Source: Vibrio artabrorum (GTDB taxonomy: Bacteria; Pseudomonadota; Gammaproteobacteria; Enterobacterales; Vibrionaceae). From it: a stretch of DNA of 64,000 nt. Made by a program: the position numbers and the translations under genes. The stretch spans positions 62,001 through 126,000 of the forward strand of contig NZ_AP025459.1 of assembly GCF_024347295.1 (NCBI RefSeq). The letters run 5' to 3'. The notes beneath the pieces are model-generated. The model was not told the origin of the DNA, made no database searches, and worked only from the letters and a program-made list of their open reading frames with translations. Below, piece after piece: positions 55,583 to 63,582 of this stretch; positions within the stretch are counted from its first letter, which is position 1; each line of letters begins with the position of its first letter.

Positions 55583-57295
55583 ATGCACTCATCAAAACCA
55601 ACGCACGACTCAGAAAACAGCCACACACCTGAGCATTGCTTCACTCGTTTTCAACAGCCGATCGAGTCATATTCGTTGCCTGAGCGTTTCACATTCCCGT
55701 TCTACTACGAACCGCACCCACTGTGTGAAATCGCCTCTCATCAGCTTCAACACTATCTAGAAACTCAAACCGACTGGCAGCATGACTTCGGGCTGGATTC
55801 TTACGTGGGTCGCGGCAAAATGTTTGGTGTGTTATTGGTGAAAAGCCCAGAGGGTGAGTTGGGTTACTTTTCTGCTTTTTCAGGAAAAATCGCCGACCAA
55901 AACCTACTGCCTCACTTTGTGCCGCCCGTGTTCGACATGCTGAGCAGCGACAGCTTTTTCCACCAAGACACAGCCGACATGATGGCTGTCAACGCTGAGT
56001 TTAAAGCGCTGCAAGCAAATACTGAATACCTTGAATTGTGCGAGCAACTGGCGCGGCAAAAAGCGCAAGCGGAGCAAGAGATTGAAGCTCAGCGCCTATT
56101 GATTATTGAAGGCCGAAAAACGCGTAAAGAACAACGTCAACAAGGTAAAGGAAGCCTTGATGAGCAAGCTTTCGAACAGCTAAATAATGAGCTAAACAAG
56201 GCCAGTGTTGCTGACAAGAACCAGCAGAAGTACCTAAAACTCAACTGGGAACAGACTCTGCAAGTGTTGCAGGCTAAAGTTGATGTGTTCACGACTCAAC
56301 TGGCTGAGCTAAAAGAGCAAAGAGCACGCCTTTCTCATCAGTTGCAACACAAACTGTTTTCACAATACGCTTTCCAAAATGCAGAAGGAAACGTTGAAGA
56401 CCTTAACCAGATCTTTGAAAACACGCCAAACAAGATACCACCAGCTGGCTCTGGCGAATGCGCTGCACCTAAATTGCTGCAATACGCATATTTAAATGGC
56501 TACACTCCGTTGGCATTGGCTGAGTTTTGGTGGGGTCGTTCTCCAAAGTCGGAAATCCGTAAGCACAAGAAATACTACGCCTCTTGTCAAAGTAAGTGTG
56601 TACCGATTTTAGGCCATATGATGAAAGGCCTAGAAGTCGATCCAAACCCATTACTCGAGAACCCAGCAGAAGGTAAAGAGCTGGATATTCTGTTCCAAGA
56701 TGAGCACATCGTGGTAGTCCACAAGCCAGCGGGTTTTTTATCCGTGCCGGGTAAGACCATCAAAGATTCCGCCTACACACGTGTTCAACAGATGCATCCT
56801 GACGTTGAAGGCCCATTTGTTATTCACCGCCTAGACATGGCGACCTCTGGCATTCTGATCTTCGCTCTCACACGACGTGCGAACAAGAGCTTGCAGAAGC
56901 AGTTCATCACTCGTGAAGTTGAGAAACGATATGTTGCCATGATTGAAGGCGTTCTAGCAGAAGATGAAGGCTATGTTCGACTGCCATTACGTGGCGACCT
57001 TTATGATCGCCCTCGTCAAATTGTCTGCTTCGAACACGGCAAGCCTGCAGAAACAAAATGGGAAGTGATTGAGCGAAACGAGCAAACCACTAAGGTTTAC
57101 CTGCATCCTAAAACAGGGCGTACACACCAGTTGCGTGTACACTGTTCACACGAAGAAGGCCTTAACATGCCTATCGTCGGTGATGGCCTATATGGCAATA
57201 AAGCCGACCGACTGCACCTACACGCAGAAAGGCTCGCGCTGCACCACCCAATCACCAAAGCGTGGATGGAATTCCAGTTTGACGCGGAATTCTAA
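55583..57295 (+). CDS. RluA-family pseudouridine synthase with long N-terminal region
   Basis: A 570-residue protein. The catalytic domain is the C-terminal 220 residues: ILFQDEHIVVVHKPAGFLSVPG near 370, HRLDMATSGILIFAL with the catalytic Asp near 417, RYVAMIEGVL, and KTGRTHQLRVH near 513. It converts a uridine in a structured RNA to pseudouridine. The first 340 residues are unusual: a globular N-terminal piece, then a Gln/Glu/Lys-rich coiled coil at about 140-260. These may select the RNA target, which is unknown. It overlaps the convergent NhaC gene by 4 bases. Confidence 0.9.
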   Translation: MHSSKPTHDSENSHTPEHCFTRFQQPIESYSLPERFTFPFYYEPHPLCEIASHQLQHYLETQTDWQHDFGLDSYVGRGKMFGVLLVKSPEGELGYFSAFSGKIADQNLLPHFVPPVFDMLSSDSFFHQDTADMMAVNAEFKALQANTEYLELCEQLARQKAQAEQEIEAQRLLIIEGRKTRKEQRQQGKGSLDEQAFEQLNNELNKASVADKNQQKYLKLNWEQTLQVLQAKVDVFTTQLAELKEQRARLSHQLQHKLFSQYAFQNAEGNVEDLNQIFENTPNKIPPAGSGECAAPKLLQYAYLNGYTPLALAEFWWGRSPKSEIRKHKKYYASCQSKCVPILGHMMKGLEVDPNPLLENPAEGKELDILFQDEHIVVVHKPAGFLSVPGKTIKDSAYTRVQQMHPDVEGPFVIHRLDMATSGILIFALTRRANKSLQKQFITREVEKRYVAMIEGVLAEDEGYVRLPLRGDLYDRPRQIVCFEHGKPAETKWEVIERNEQTTKVYLHPKTGRTHQLRVHCSHEEGLNMPIVGDGLYGNKADRLHLHAERLALHHPITKAWMEFQFDAEF

Positions 57296-58650
57296 GCGTT
57301 AGAAACTTGGCGCGCTGGGTGTTTAATAAACACAGCGACCACAGCCACGATGGCAAGTGCAAAACAGTAGTACGAGTTAGACACGATTTCTAGAGGCGAT
57401 AGATTAAACACAGAGCCCAATAGCAATACCTGAGCACCATAAGGTAATACGCCTTGAATCACACACGAGAAAATATCCAATAAGCTTGCTGAACGGCGTG
57501 GAGAGACATCGTTCTCTTCCGCCAATTGACGAGCCACGCTACCAGATACAATGATGGCGACCGTGTTGTTAGCCGTACATAGGTTCACCATTGATACCAA
57601 GCCAGCAATACCTAATTCACTTGCGCGGCCATTCGCTTGCTTAGAGTGTGAAGACCCAAATGCACGAATCAAACCGCTCACTAAGTTCGTCAGAAACGCT
57701 AATCCACCTTGGCGACGCATCAGCTCACTCAACCCACCAATCAGCATCGACAGTAAGAAGATCTCTTGCATGTTGCCAAAGCCTGCGTAGATGTCTTGAG
57801 CGTAATCCGTCAAGCCGTAGTTCTCAACTGAACCTAGGCTCACACCACCCGCAAGTAAAATACCAATCGTCAACACAACGAATACATTCATGCCCGATAC
57901 CGCAAGGATTAGGATAGTGATATACGGAAGGACTTTCAGCCATTCTATTGGGCCTGTTTCAGGAACTTGAGTTGCCGTGCTGTTGAAAGCAAAGATAACA
58001 ATCGCAATCAGTGCAGCAGGCAGTGCAATACGGATGTTCTCTTTAAATTTGTCTCTCATCTCACAACCTTGCGAGCGAGTCGCGGCAATCGTGGTATCAG
58101 AGATGATTGAAAGGTTATCACCAAACATTGCACCACTGAGCACGACACCCGCCGTCAAGGGAATGCTCATACCCGCAGAATCAGCAATACCTAGCGCAAC
58201 TGGGGCAATGGCAGCAATAGTGCCCATTGAGGTGCCCATTGCGGTCGCGATGAATGCAGAAATTAGGAAGATACCCGGCAGAATCATGCTCGTTGGAATC
58301 GCGGATAGACCCAGGTTTACCGTCGCATCCACGCCTCCAGAGGCTTTAGCTACGGCCGCAAAAGCCCCCGCTAATAGGTAGATCATACACATTGCAATAA
58401 TGTCTTTGTGACCTACTCCACCTAAGAACTGCTCAATCGCACGGTTCAATTTATCTTTACTTAATAACAATGCCAACATCACGGCAGGCAGAGCCGCTAT
58501 CGGTGCTGGCAACTGATAAAAAGCAAAATCGACGCCTTGTAACGACAAGTACGTACCCACACCAATAAACAGAGCGAGGAAGACGATCAGAGGGATAAGC
58601 GCAACGGCCGAAGGGGCAATTGCCGTATTAGAATGTTTTGAATTGGACAT
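57292..58650 (-). CDS. metT: NhaC-family carrier, probable methionine transporter MetT
   Basis: A 452-residue polytopic protein with about 11 helices of the NhaC antiporter family: IAMCMIYLLAGAFAAVAKASG near 90, ISAFIATAMGTSMGTIAAIAPVALG near 135-160, and MFGDNLSIISDTTIAATRSQG near 180. By fold it is a Na+/H+ antiporter, but three adjacent MetJ-type boxes lie 60-83 bases upstream. In gammaproteobacteria a MetJ-controlled NhaC-type gene, MetT, is the predicted methionine importer, so I name it so by inference. I use the ATG at 58650; the ribosome site is weak. Confidence 0.75.
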   Translation of the reverse strand: MSNSKHSNTAIAPSAVALIPLIVFLALFIGVGTYLSLQGVDFAFYQLPAPIAALPAVMLALLLSKDKLNRAIEQFLGGVGHKDIIAMCMIYLLAGAFAAVAKASGGVDATVNLGLSAIPTSMILPGIFLISAFIATAMGTSMGTIAAIAPVALGIADSAGMSIPLTAGVVLSGAMFGDNLSIISDTTIAATRSQGCEMRDKFKENIRIALPAALIAIVIFAFNSTATQVPETGPIEWLKVLPYITILILAVSGMNVFVVLTIGILLAGGVSLGSVENYGLTDYAQDIYAGFGNMQEIFLLSMLIGGLSELMRRQGGLAFLTNLVSGLIRAFGSSHSKQANGRASELGIAGLVSMVNLCTANNTVAIIVSGSVARQLAEENDVSPRRSASLLDIFSCVIQGVLPYGAQVLLLGSVFNLSPLEIVSNSYYCFALAIVAVVAVFIKHPARQVSNA

Positions 58651-58709
58651 GGAACGACAACACAATAGAACAGGGAGGTGAGCAGACTAATGTCACACTT
58701 AGATCTTGT

Positions 58710-58733
58710 CAACGTCCAGACGTCTAAACGCCC
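58710..58733. promoter_or_regulatory. Tandem MetJ boxes
   Basis: Three contiguous 8-mers: CAACGTCC (58710), AGACGTCT (58718, a perfect Met box) and AAACGCCC (58726). MetJ binds tandem AGACGTCT repeats cooperatively. The flanking copies match at five of eight positions each. Confidence 0.7.
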
Positions 58734-58780
58734 GATTTAGTGCCTGGTAATAAGAACCCTATTGAACATCACATAATAAA

Positions 58781-58812
58781 AAAGGCGATTTACTCGTCAG
58801 TAAACCGCCTTT
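58781..58812 (-). terminator. Terminator of the hydratase gene
   Basis: AAAGGCGATTTACT pairs with AGTAAACCGCCTTT (one mismatch) across a 4-base loop; it is T-rich on the minus strand after the stem. Confidence 0.85.
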
Positions 58813-58839
58813 CAATAACAGACAGTGCGCGGCTTGAAG

Positions 58840-59604
58840 TTAGCGTTTCTGCTTGAACGTCACTTGGTATTCGCCAATGCCTTCATAATGGAAGGTTGTG
58901 GGCTTATCGAATCCCATTTCCACGATACCGCAGTAAGAACCCGTAATGATTGCTTCACCCGCTTGGAAATCAACCCCACGACGCGTCATGGTGTTAATCA
59001 GCCAGTAAATTGGGCTTGGTGGCAGTGTATTTGGGTGCTTGCCGTCAAATGCTTGAACTTGCTCATCTTGAGTCACTTCGATATTGATCTCTGCAGACGT
59101 GAACGCTTTTTCACGATCAATCTCTGGGCCAATGAACAGACCTTGGTTTACTAGGCCATCGGCCAGTTTTTCATAGAACTCAGCACCGCTGTCATCCGCA
59201 AAGCGCGATTGCATTAATTCAAGTGCCATATGGCAAGAACCAATCGCTTCGTTGATTTGCTCTTCGCTGTAACCTTCTAGACTTGCAGGCAGGCTCTTAG
59301 CAAGCGTAAATGCAATTTCAGGCTCAACGCGTACCACATCGTTGTCTGCAAACAGTTCACAAACTTCGCCTTGTTGAACGCTACCCGAGAAGATTGGCGC
59401 AACAACAAACTTGTCTTCAGCCAGAGGAAGCAAGCACTTCCAACCGCCGACTTTATCGCTTTTCAAATCGATCATTGCTGATTGAATCTTTAGCGCATCT
59501 TCCAAGTTATTCGGACGGTACTGTTCGTCCAATCTTGGTGCTTTGGTGCCTGCAACGCGACGACTCAACAGTTCTTCAGCTGCTTGTTTAAATGCATTTG
59601 TCAT
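58840..59604 (-). CDS. 2-keto-4-pentenoate hydratase-like protein (FAH superfamily)
   Basis: A 254-residue soluble protein of the hydratase/decarboxylase branch of the FAH superfamily. VGGWKCLLPLAEDKFVVAPIF near 50, VRVEPEIAFTLAKSLP near 90 (metal-binding Glu pair), and IYWLINTMTRRGVDFQAGEAIITGS near 198 are recognisable. Relatives act on aromatic meta-cleavage intermediates, but no such pathway genes are nearby. It is monocistronic, with a terminator after it. It is a distant paralogue of the FAH gene at 11334. Confidence 0.82.
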   Translation of the reverse strand: MTNAFKQAAEELLSRRVAGTKAPRLDEQYRPNNLEDALKIQSAMIDLKSDKVGGWKCLLPLAEDKFVVAPIFSGSVQQGEVCELFADNDVVRVEPEIAFTLAKSLPASLEGYSEEQINEAIGSCHMALELMQSRFADDSGAEFYEKLADGLVNQGLFIGPEIDREKAFTSAEINIEVTQDEQVQAFDGKHPNTLPPSPIYWLINTMTRRGVDFQAGEAIITGSYCGIVEMGFDKPTTFHYEGIGEYQVTFKQKR

Positions 59605-59748
59605 ATAATACCACCTTTAGTTTATGACCAGTATAATATCGGATTTCTTAAAGCTTGAATAGACAATTCAACAACGGTGCTACACCGAAAATTCAGCCAT
59701 CAATTTTCGCCCATTCTAGCCGCAAACAACTGAAACTATGTTGATTTA

Positions 59749-59775
59749 AGCCAGTAAGTTCGTTACTGGCTTTTG
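59749..59775. terminator. Terminator-like hairpin beside a gene remnant
   Basis: AAGCCAGTAA, a 5-base loop, TTACTGGCTT, then TT. It sits next to the 3' end of a minus-strand fragment at 59800. Confidence 0.6.
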
Positions 59776-59799
59776 AAAACTACTATTGATGATTAGGCT

Positions 59800-59886
59800 T
59801 TACTGCCCTTTCAAGGTCTTCTTAAGGTTTTGCATGAAGTCTCTGAAGTGAGGCATGAAATTCACAAACAGAGGATGCTTTCTATC
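59800..59886 (-). pseudogene. Possible 3' fragment of an unidentified gene
   Basis: A frame ending at 59800 reads DRKHPLFVNFMPHFRDFMQN and then LKKTLKGQ before a stop, with a natural-looking C-terminal helix. Farther in, the frame merges into sequence that codes a MarR-like protein on the other strand. I do not recognise the family. It may be the tail of a gene whose front was lost in the same event that truncated the MarR gene. Confidence 0.35.
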
Positions 59887-59896
59887 TTGCATCATC

Positions 59897-60127
59897 AATG
59901 GACCGAGTAAGCGGATACTCACACCCAGTCGTGCCGCTGTCTTGCTTGATCTTCTCAACAATAGCGAACATGAGCGTAGCCAGCTATTGGTTCTGACCGA
60001 TAAGGGTGAAGAAATAATGGGTAAGGTCTCGGACATAGATCGAGACATGCTGAAGAGAATGACCAAAGGCATGGCTGAAGATGAGTTAGAGCAATTCAGA
60101 AAAATGGCGCAGAACTTAGAGAGCTGA
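59897..60127 (+). pseudogene. MarR-family regulator remnant
   Basis: The segment TPSRAAVLLDLL is a MarR recognition helix. It runs into EHERSQLLVLTDKGEEIMGK, the wing and following helix, and then a normal MarR C-terminal helix. About eight residues of the wing seem to be missing, and the first 60 or so residues of a MarR protein are absent upstream. No start or ribosome site is present for the remainder. A good terminator still follows. It is best read as a deleted regulator gene. Confidence 0.6.
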
Positions 60128-60144
60128 TCTTCAAAATAAAACCA

Positions 60145-60182
60145 AAAAACGCCACTGAATCGAATGATCGGTGGCGTTTTTT
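60145..60182 (+). terminator. Terminator after the MarR remnant
   Basis: AAAAAACGCCAC pairs with GTGGCGTTTTTT, with additional inner GA/TC pairing. Confidence 0.85.
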
Positions 60183-60257
60183 GTAGAATTTGATTTTACC
60201 TACCTATAAGTATGCCAAAATCGACTTTGAAAACGCTTTATCCTACTCGGTAAGAAA

Positions 60258-62042
60258 TTAATCAGCGGACCATACTTTCTTGAAATCTGGCCATCCCCAG
60301 TTGGTGATGGCTACGTTTTTCAGAATCCCCTGGAAACGCACGGTTTGTAAGTGATGAAACATCGGCACTAACCAATAATCCGAGATCAGAGTGGACGCGA
60401 TAGGTTCTAGTTCTGCCAAGTAATTAGGCAGTTCAACGGATGCTTTATGACTATCCAAGCGCAGCTTGAGCCAATCGCTGTTCATCTCTCCTAAAGCAGA
60501 GTGCAAAATAGGATCGTTCATCATCCACGAAAACAGCGAAGACGGGGCATTGTCATCGAGATTCAGGTTACACAGCACCAAGTCCTCTTTTAATTCGCCA
60601 CTTTGAGAGAGCTCCGCCAATTCTCGAAAACTGTAGGTGTTCACCTCAACTTCCACGCCATATCGTTTGAGTATGTCGGATACGCAAATAGCACATCGAT
60701 ACAACGCATAATAGTCGTAAACCGCAATACTCATCCTTTTCGGCAGTTGTGCCTCTTTCGAAGGCGTCCGATACAATTTCTGCCAACTTGGTAGTATGTT
60801 TTGAGCTAAAGAGACACTAAACAAACCCTTGTTATGTTCCAACTGAGACAAAACAGCTTGTGGGTTGGTCAGTTCTGAAAGGTATTTACGCTGCTCATTA
60901 TTTAGTGGACTAGCCGCTGAGTTCTGATTGAATAGGATAAACAGACACCCATCCTCTACTCGGCTACGAAGGCCGTCTGTGTCTGCTGAAACAAGTTCCG
61001 CATCGCTTTTCCCTAATTGATGGAAGCAAGAAGAATCTTCATAAGGCGATACGTGCATTTGGCTATCATCGAAACGAGCAGTGCCCGTCATTGATTCCTC
61101 AAACTGCCAGATAGTCACCTCATCGGTTAACGAGCGACAACCATAATAGTGCTCAAATGCAGCGAGCTTGATTCGTTCACTGTTGGTCTCAACCACTTTA
61201 AATGGGCCGGTTCCAATAACAACATGGGACACAGAACTTAATGGAGACGGTTCACGGGTGACTTGCGCTGCGGGTTGAATCGAATATTTAACGCCAGCAA
61301 GTAAACCAGCAAAGCCGGTATCTGCTTTGGTGAGTTGGAAGCTGATCCTCAATGGTTGTTCACTGTAAACCGAAGAGACATGGGCGAGCTCTGTCTGATA
61401 GAAAGGTAAGGTTTGCAACGCAGAAAACATCGAAACTAATTGCTTAGCATCCACAGGCTGTCCGTCATGGAAAGTAAGTCCCGGGCGTAGATAGAAAGTC
61501 CAAACTAGCTTTTCAGAATCATATTGCCAGTGATGCGCTAGCTCAGGCTTCAACTCTCCTTTGCCATTGCAAGTCACTAAACAACTGAACACTTGCCTGA
61601 TCAAAAATCGCTCACTACTACGATGAATATGATGCGGGAACAGACCTTCGAACTTACGTTTGTAGGTTAATTGGACGTGCAGTAACCCTTCGCGCATCGT
61701 CGCACCGGATGTTTCTTGGAGAAGAGAGCCAAACACTGCGCGGTCATTATCCAAAATAGAGAGCGCTTTTTCGTACTTGCCCTGCTCTATCAGCTTGCTG
61801 GCAACATGTTGAGTCAGTTGTTGATTGCTAAAGCGCAATGTCAGGTTAGAACGTTGATTCCTGCCGACTTTTGGCTCCCACACCACCCATTCAGCTTGAT
61901 GCATCTTGCCGAGTAAGGTTCTTGCATGGCGCAAACTGGTAAACAGCTTGTCTGCGACCTCAGTTAAAGTCACCGAGTGTGAGATGTTAGGCTCGAACGA
62001 ATCCAGCCTAGTGTAGTAACGCATCATGTTTAGATCAGACAA
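60258..62042 (-). CDS. SgrR-type regulator with solute-binding domain
   Basis: A 594-residue cytoplasmic protein combining an N-terminal SgrR helix-turn-helix (TLTEVADKLFTSLRHARTLL, then KMHQAEWVVWEPKVGRNQRS) with a large domain of the oligopeptide-binding class. That domain contains ELKPELAHHWQYDSEKLVWTFYLRPGLTFHDGQPV near 155-190. In E. coli SgrR activates the sgrS small RNA in sugar-phosphate stress. Here a 32-codon ORF and a long hairpin lie divergently. The start is a TTG at 62042 with AAGG eight bases ahead; the alternative ATG at 62027 has no ribosome site. The name sgrR is not certain. Confidence 0.85.
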   Translation of the reverse strand: MSDLNMMRYYTRLDSFEPNISHSVTLTEVADKLFTSLRHARTLLGKMHQAEWVVWEPKVGRNQRSNLTLRFSNQQLTQHVASKLIEQGKYEKALSILDNDRAVFGSLLQETSGATMREGLLHVQLTYKRKFEGLFPHHIHRSSERFLIRQVFSCLVTCNGKGELKPELAHHWQYDSEKLVWTFYLRPGLTFHDGQPVDAKQLVSMFSALQTLPFYQTELAHVSSVYSEQPLRISFQLTKADTGFAGLLAGVKYSIQPAAQVTREPSPLSSVSHVVIGTGPFKVVETNSERIKLAAFEHYYGCRSLTDEVTIWQFEESMTGTARFDDSQMHVSPYEDSSCFHQLGKSDAELVSADTDGLRSRVEDGCLFILFNQNSAASPLNNEQRKYLSELTNPQAVLSQLEHNKGLFSVSLAQNILPSWQKLYRTPSKEAQLPKRMSIAVYDYYALYRCAICVSDILKRYGVEVEVNTYSFRELAELSQSGELKEDLVLCNLNLDDNAPSSLFSWMMNDPILHSALGEMNSDWLKLRLDSHKASVELPNYLAELEPIASTLISDYWLVPMFHHLQTVRFQGILKNVAITNWGWPDFKKVWSAD

Positions 62043-62244
62043 ATAATGAACCTTTTAGAAACAACCCTTCCTGATTAAGCCCATTATAAAACACATTTGC
62101 CTTTAAGTGACGATAAAAGACAAAAACAGGAACAACCCAGCAAAAAGCCATCTGTTTATTACTTCCTATTAAATAACCATAATTAATGGGTCAACAAGGA
62201 ACTTTGAGTTCTCACCAAAGCCTAGTACAAGAGAAGGAATCATC

Positions 62245-62343
62245 ATGAGAAAATACTATCTTGATAAGCTAAAAAGCACCTGTAGCAAGCTCGAAAGAGA
62301 AGCACTACGAACACTTATAGAGCTATGTAACTGGCGTTATTAG
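62245..62343 (+). CDS. 32-residue small protein divergent from SgrR-type gene
   Basis: The ATG at 62245 is preceded by AAGGA at 6 bases, a near-ideal ribosome site. The frame (MRKYYLDKLKSTCSKLEREA, then LRTLIELCNWRY) stops at 62343. The product is a basic, probably single amphipathic helix with no signal or membrane segment. It is too short for a family call. Position beside an SgrR-like activator is reminiscent of SgrT, encoded within sgrS, but the sequence does not resemble the SgrT I recall. Confidence 0.5.
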   Translation: MRKYYLDKLKSTCSKLEREALRTLIELCNWRY

Positions 62344-62367
62344 TACACTTTTAAGCACCGAGTTCAC

Positions 62368-62426
62368 GTGAGTTGAGTACAACCTAATATGCTCCTACCC
62401 CCAATATGAGTTAGGTCTCAACTCAC
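62368..62426 (+). other. Long hairpin in the SgrR-RimK interval
   Basis: GTGAGTTGAG (62368-62377) pairs perfectly with CTCAACTCAC (62417-62426). The inner ACCTAA pairs with TTAGGT, separated by a 4-base bulge, around a C-rich loop. It lies 25 bases after the small ORF and has no T-run, so it is not a simple terminator. The rest of the 62043-62644 interval shows promoter-like AT stretches only. Confidence 0.5.
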
Positions 62427-62644
62427 TTTCCCGTCCTAAATTCACGCTTACCCCTGCTGTACCAATCGCTCGCGCATTCGATAGAATTCCATTGTCGATT
62501 CGACAAATTTAATTCGTTTTCTTAGTTAAACGAAAAGCCTTAAGGTTCGCCCCGAAGCAAGCAAGGAGCCTCAGAAAAACTGAGAGCTCAGCTAACAACT
62601 CATTTATTTGCAGTTACCAATCAGGTATTAACTAAGGAAACGCC

Positions 62645-63550
62645 ATGCGTATCGCAATTCTTTCTCGCAACGAAAATCTATACTCTACTTCTCGCTTAAA
62701 AGCGGCTGGAGAAGCACGTGGTCACCAGGTCGATGTTATCGACACGCTGCACTGTGATATAGATATCGCGAGTAACAATCCGAAGATTCGCTACATGGGT
62801 GAAGAGCTACCTCAATACGATGCCGTTATTCCACGTATTGGCGCTTCCATTACCTTTTACGGAACTGCGGTTGTTCGCCAATTCGAAATGATGGGCACTT
62901 TTTGTATCAATGAGTCAGTTGCAATCAGTCGTTCTCGCGACAAACTGCGCTCACTACAACTGTTGTCTCGCAAAGGTATTGGCTTACCAAAAACAGGGTT
63001 CGCTAGCCGCCCAGACAAGATTCAAGACTTGATCAAAAACGTCGGTGGCGCGCCACTGGTTATCAAGCTTCTTGAAGGTACTCAAGGTATCGGTGTGGTT
63101 CTAGCTGAAACAAACAAAGCAGCAGAAAGCGTTATCGAAGCATTCATGGGCCTAAAAGCGAACATCTTGGTTCAAGAGTTCATTGAAGAAGCCAATGGCG
63201 CAGACATCCGTTGCTTTGTTGTTGGCAACAAAGTCATTGCAGCGATGAAGCGTCAAGCTGGTGAGGGTGAATTCCGCTCTAACTTGCACCGTGGCGGTAC
63301 CGCTCAACTGGTTAAACTCAGCAAAGAAGAGCGTGCTACAGCAATCAATGCTGCGAAAATCATGGGGTTAAACCTATGCGGTGTTGATATTCTACAATCT
63401 AAGAATGGCCCAGTGGTAATGGAAGTGAACTCTTCTCCTGGCCTAGAAGGTATTGAGAAAGCGACGGGTAAAGATGTAGCAGACATGATTTTCGAATTCA
63501 TCGAAAAAAATGCAAAACCAAACGCTAACCGTACTCGTGGCAAAGGCTAA
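62645..63550 (+). CDS. rimK: Ribosomal protein S6-L-glutamate ligase RimK
   Basis: A 301-residue ATP-grasp ligase that adds glutamate to the C-terminus of ribosomal protein S6. [20 protein letters not shown] at the N-terminus, [19 protein letters not shown] near 60, the grasp strand [17 protein letters not shown] near 140, [18 protein letters not shown] near 188, and [20 protein letters not shown] near 258 (metal-binding Glu/Asn) are all present. Length matches E. coli RimK. A protease of the RimK-associated family follows at 63583, 32 bases on, in an apparent operon. Confidence 0.96.
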   Translation: MRIAILSRNENLYSTSRLKAAGEARGHQVDVIDTLHCDIDIASNNPKIRYMGEELPQYDAVIPRIGASITFYGTAVVRQFEMMGTFCINESVAISRSRDKLRSLQLLSRKGIGLPKTGFASRPDKIQDLIKNVGGAPLVIKLLEGTQGIGVVLAETNKAAESVIEAFMGLKANILVQEFIEEANGADIRCFVVGNKVIAAMKRQAGEGEFRSNLHRGGTAQLVKLSKEERATAINAAKIMGLNLCGVDILQSKNGPVVMEVNSSPGLEGIEKATGKDVADMIFEFIEKNAKPNANRTRGKG

Positions 63551-63582
63551 TTTAACGCCGTTAACTGATGATTGGAAATGAC

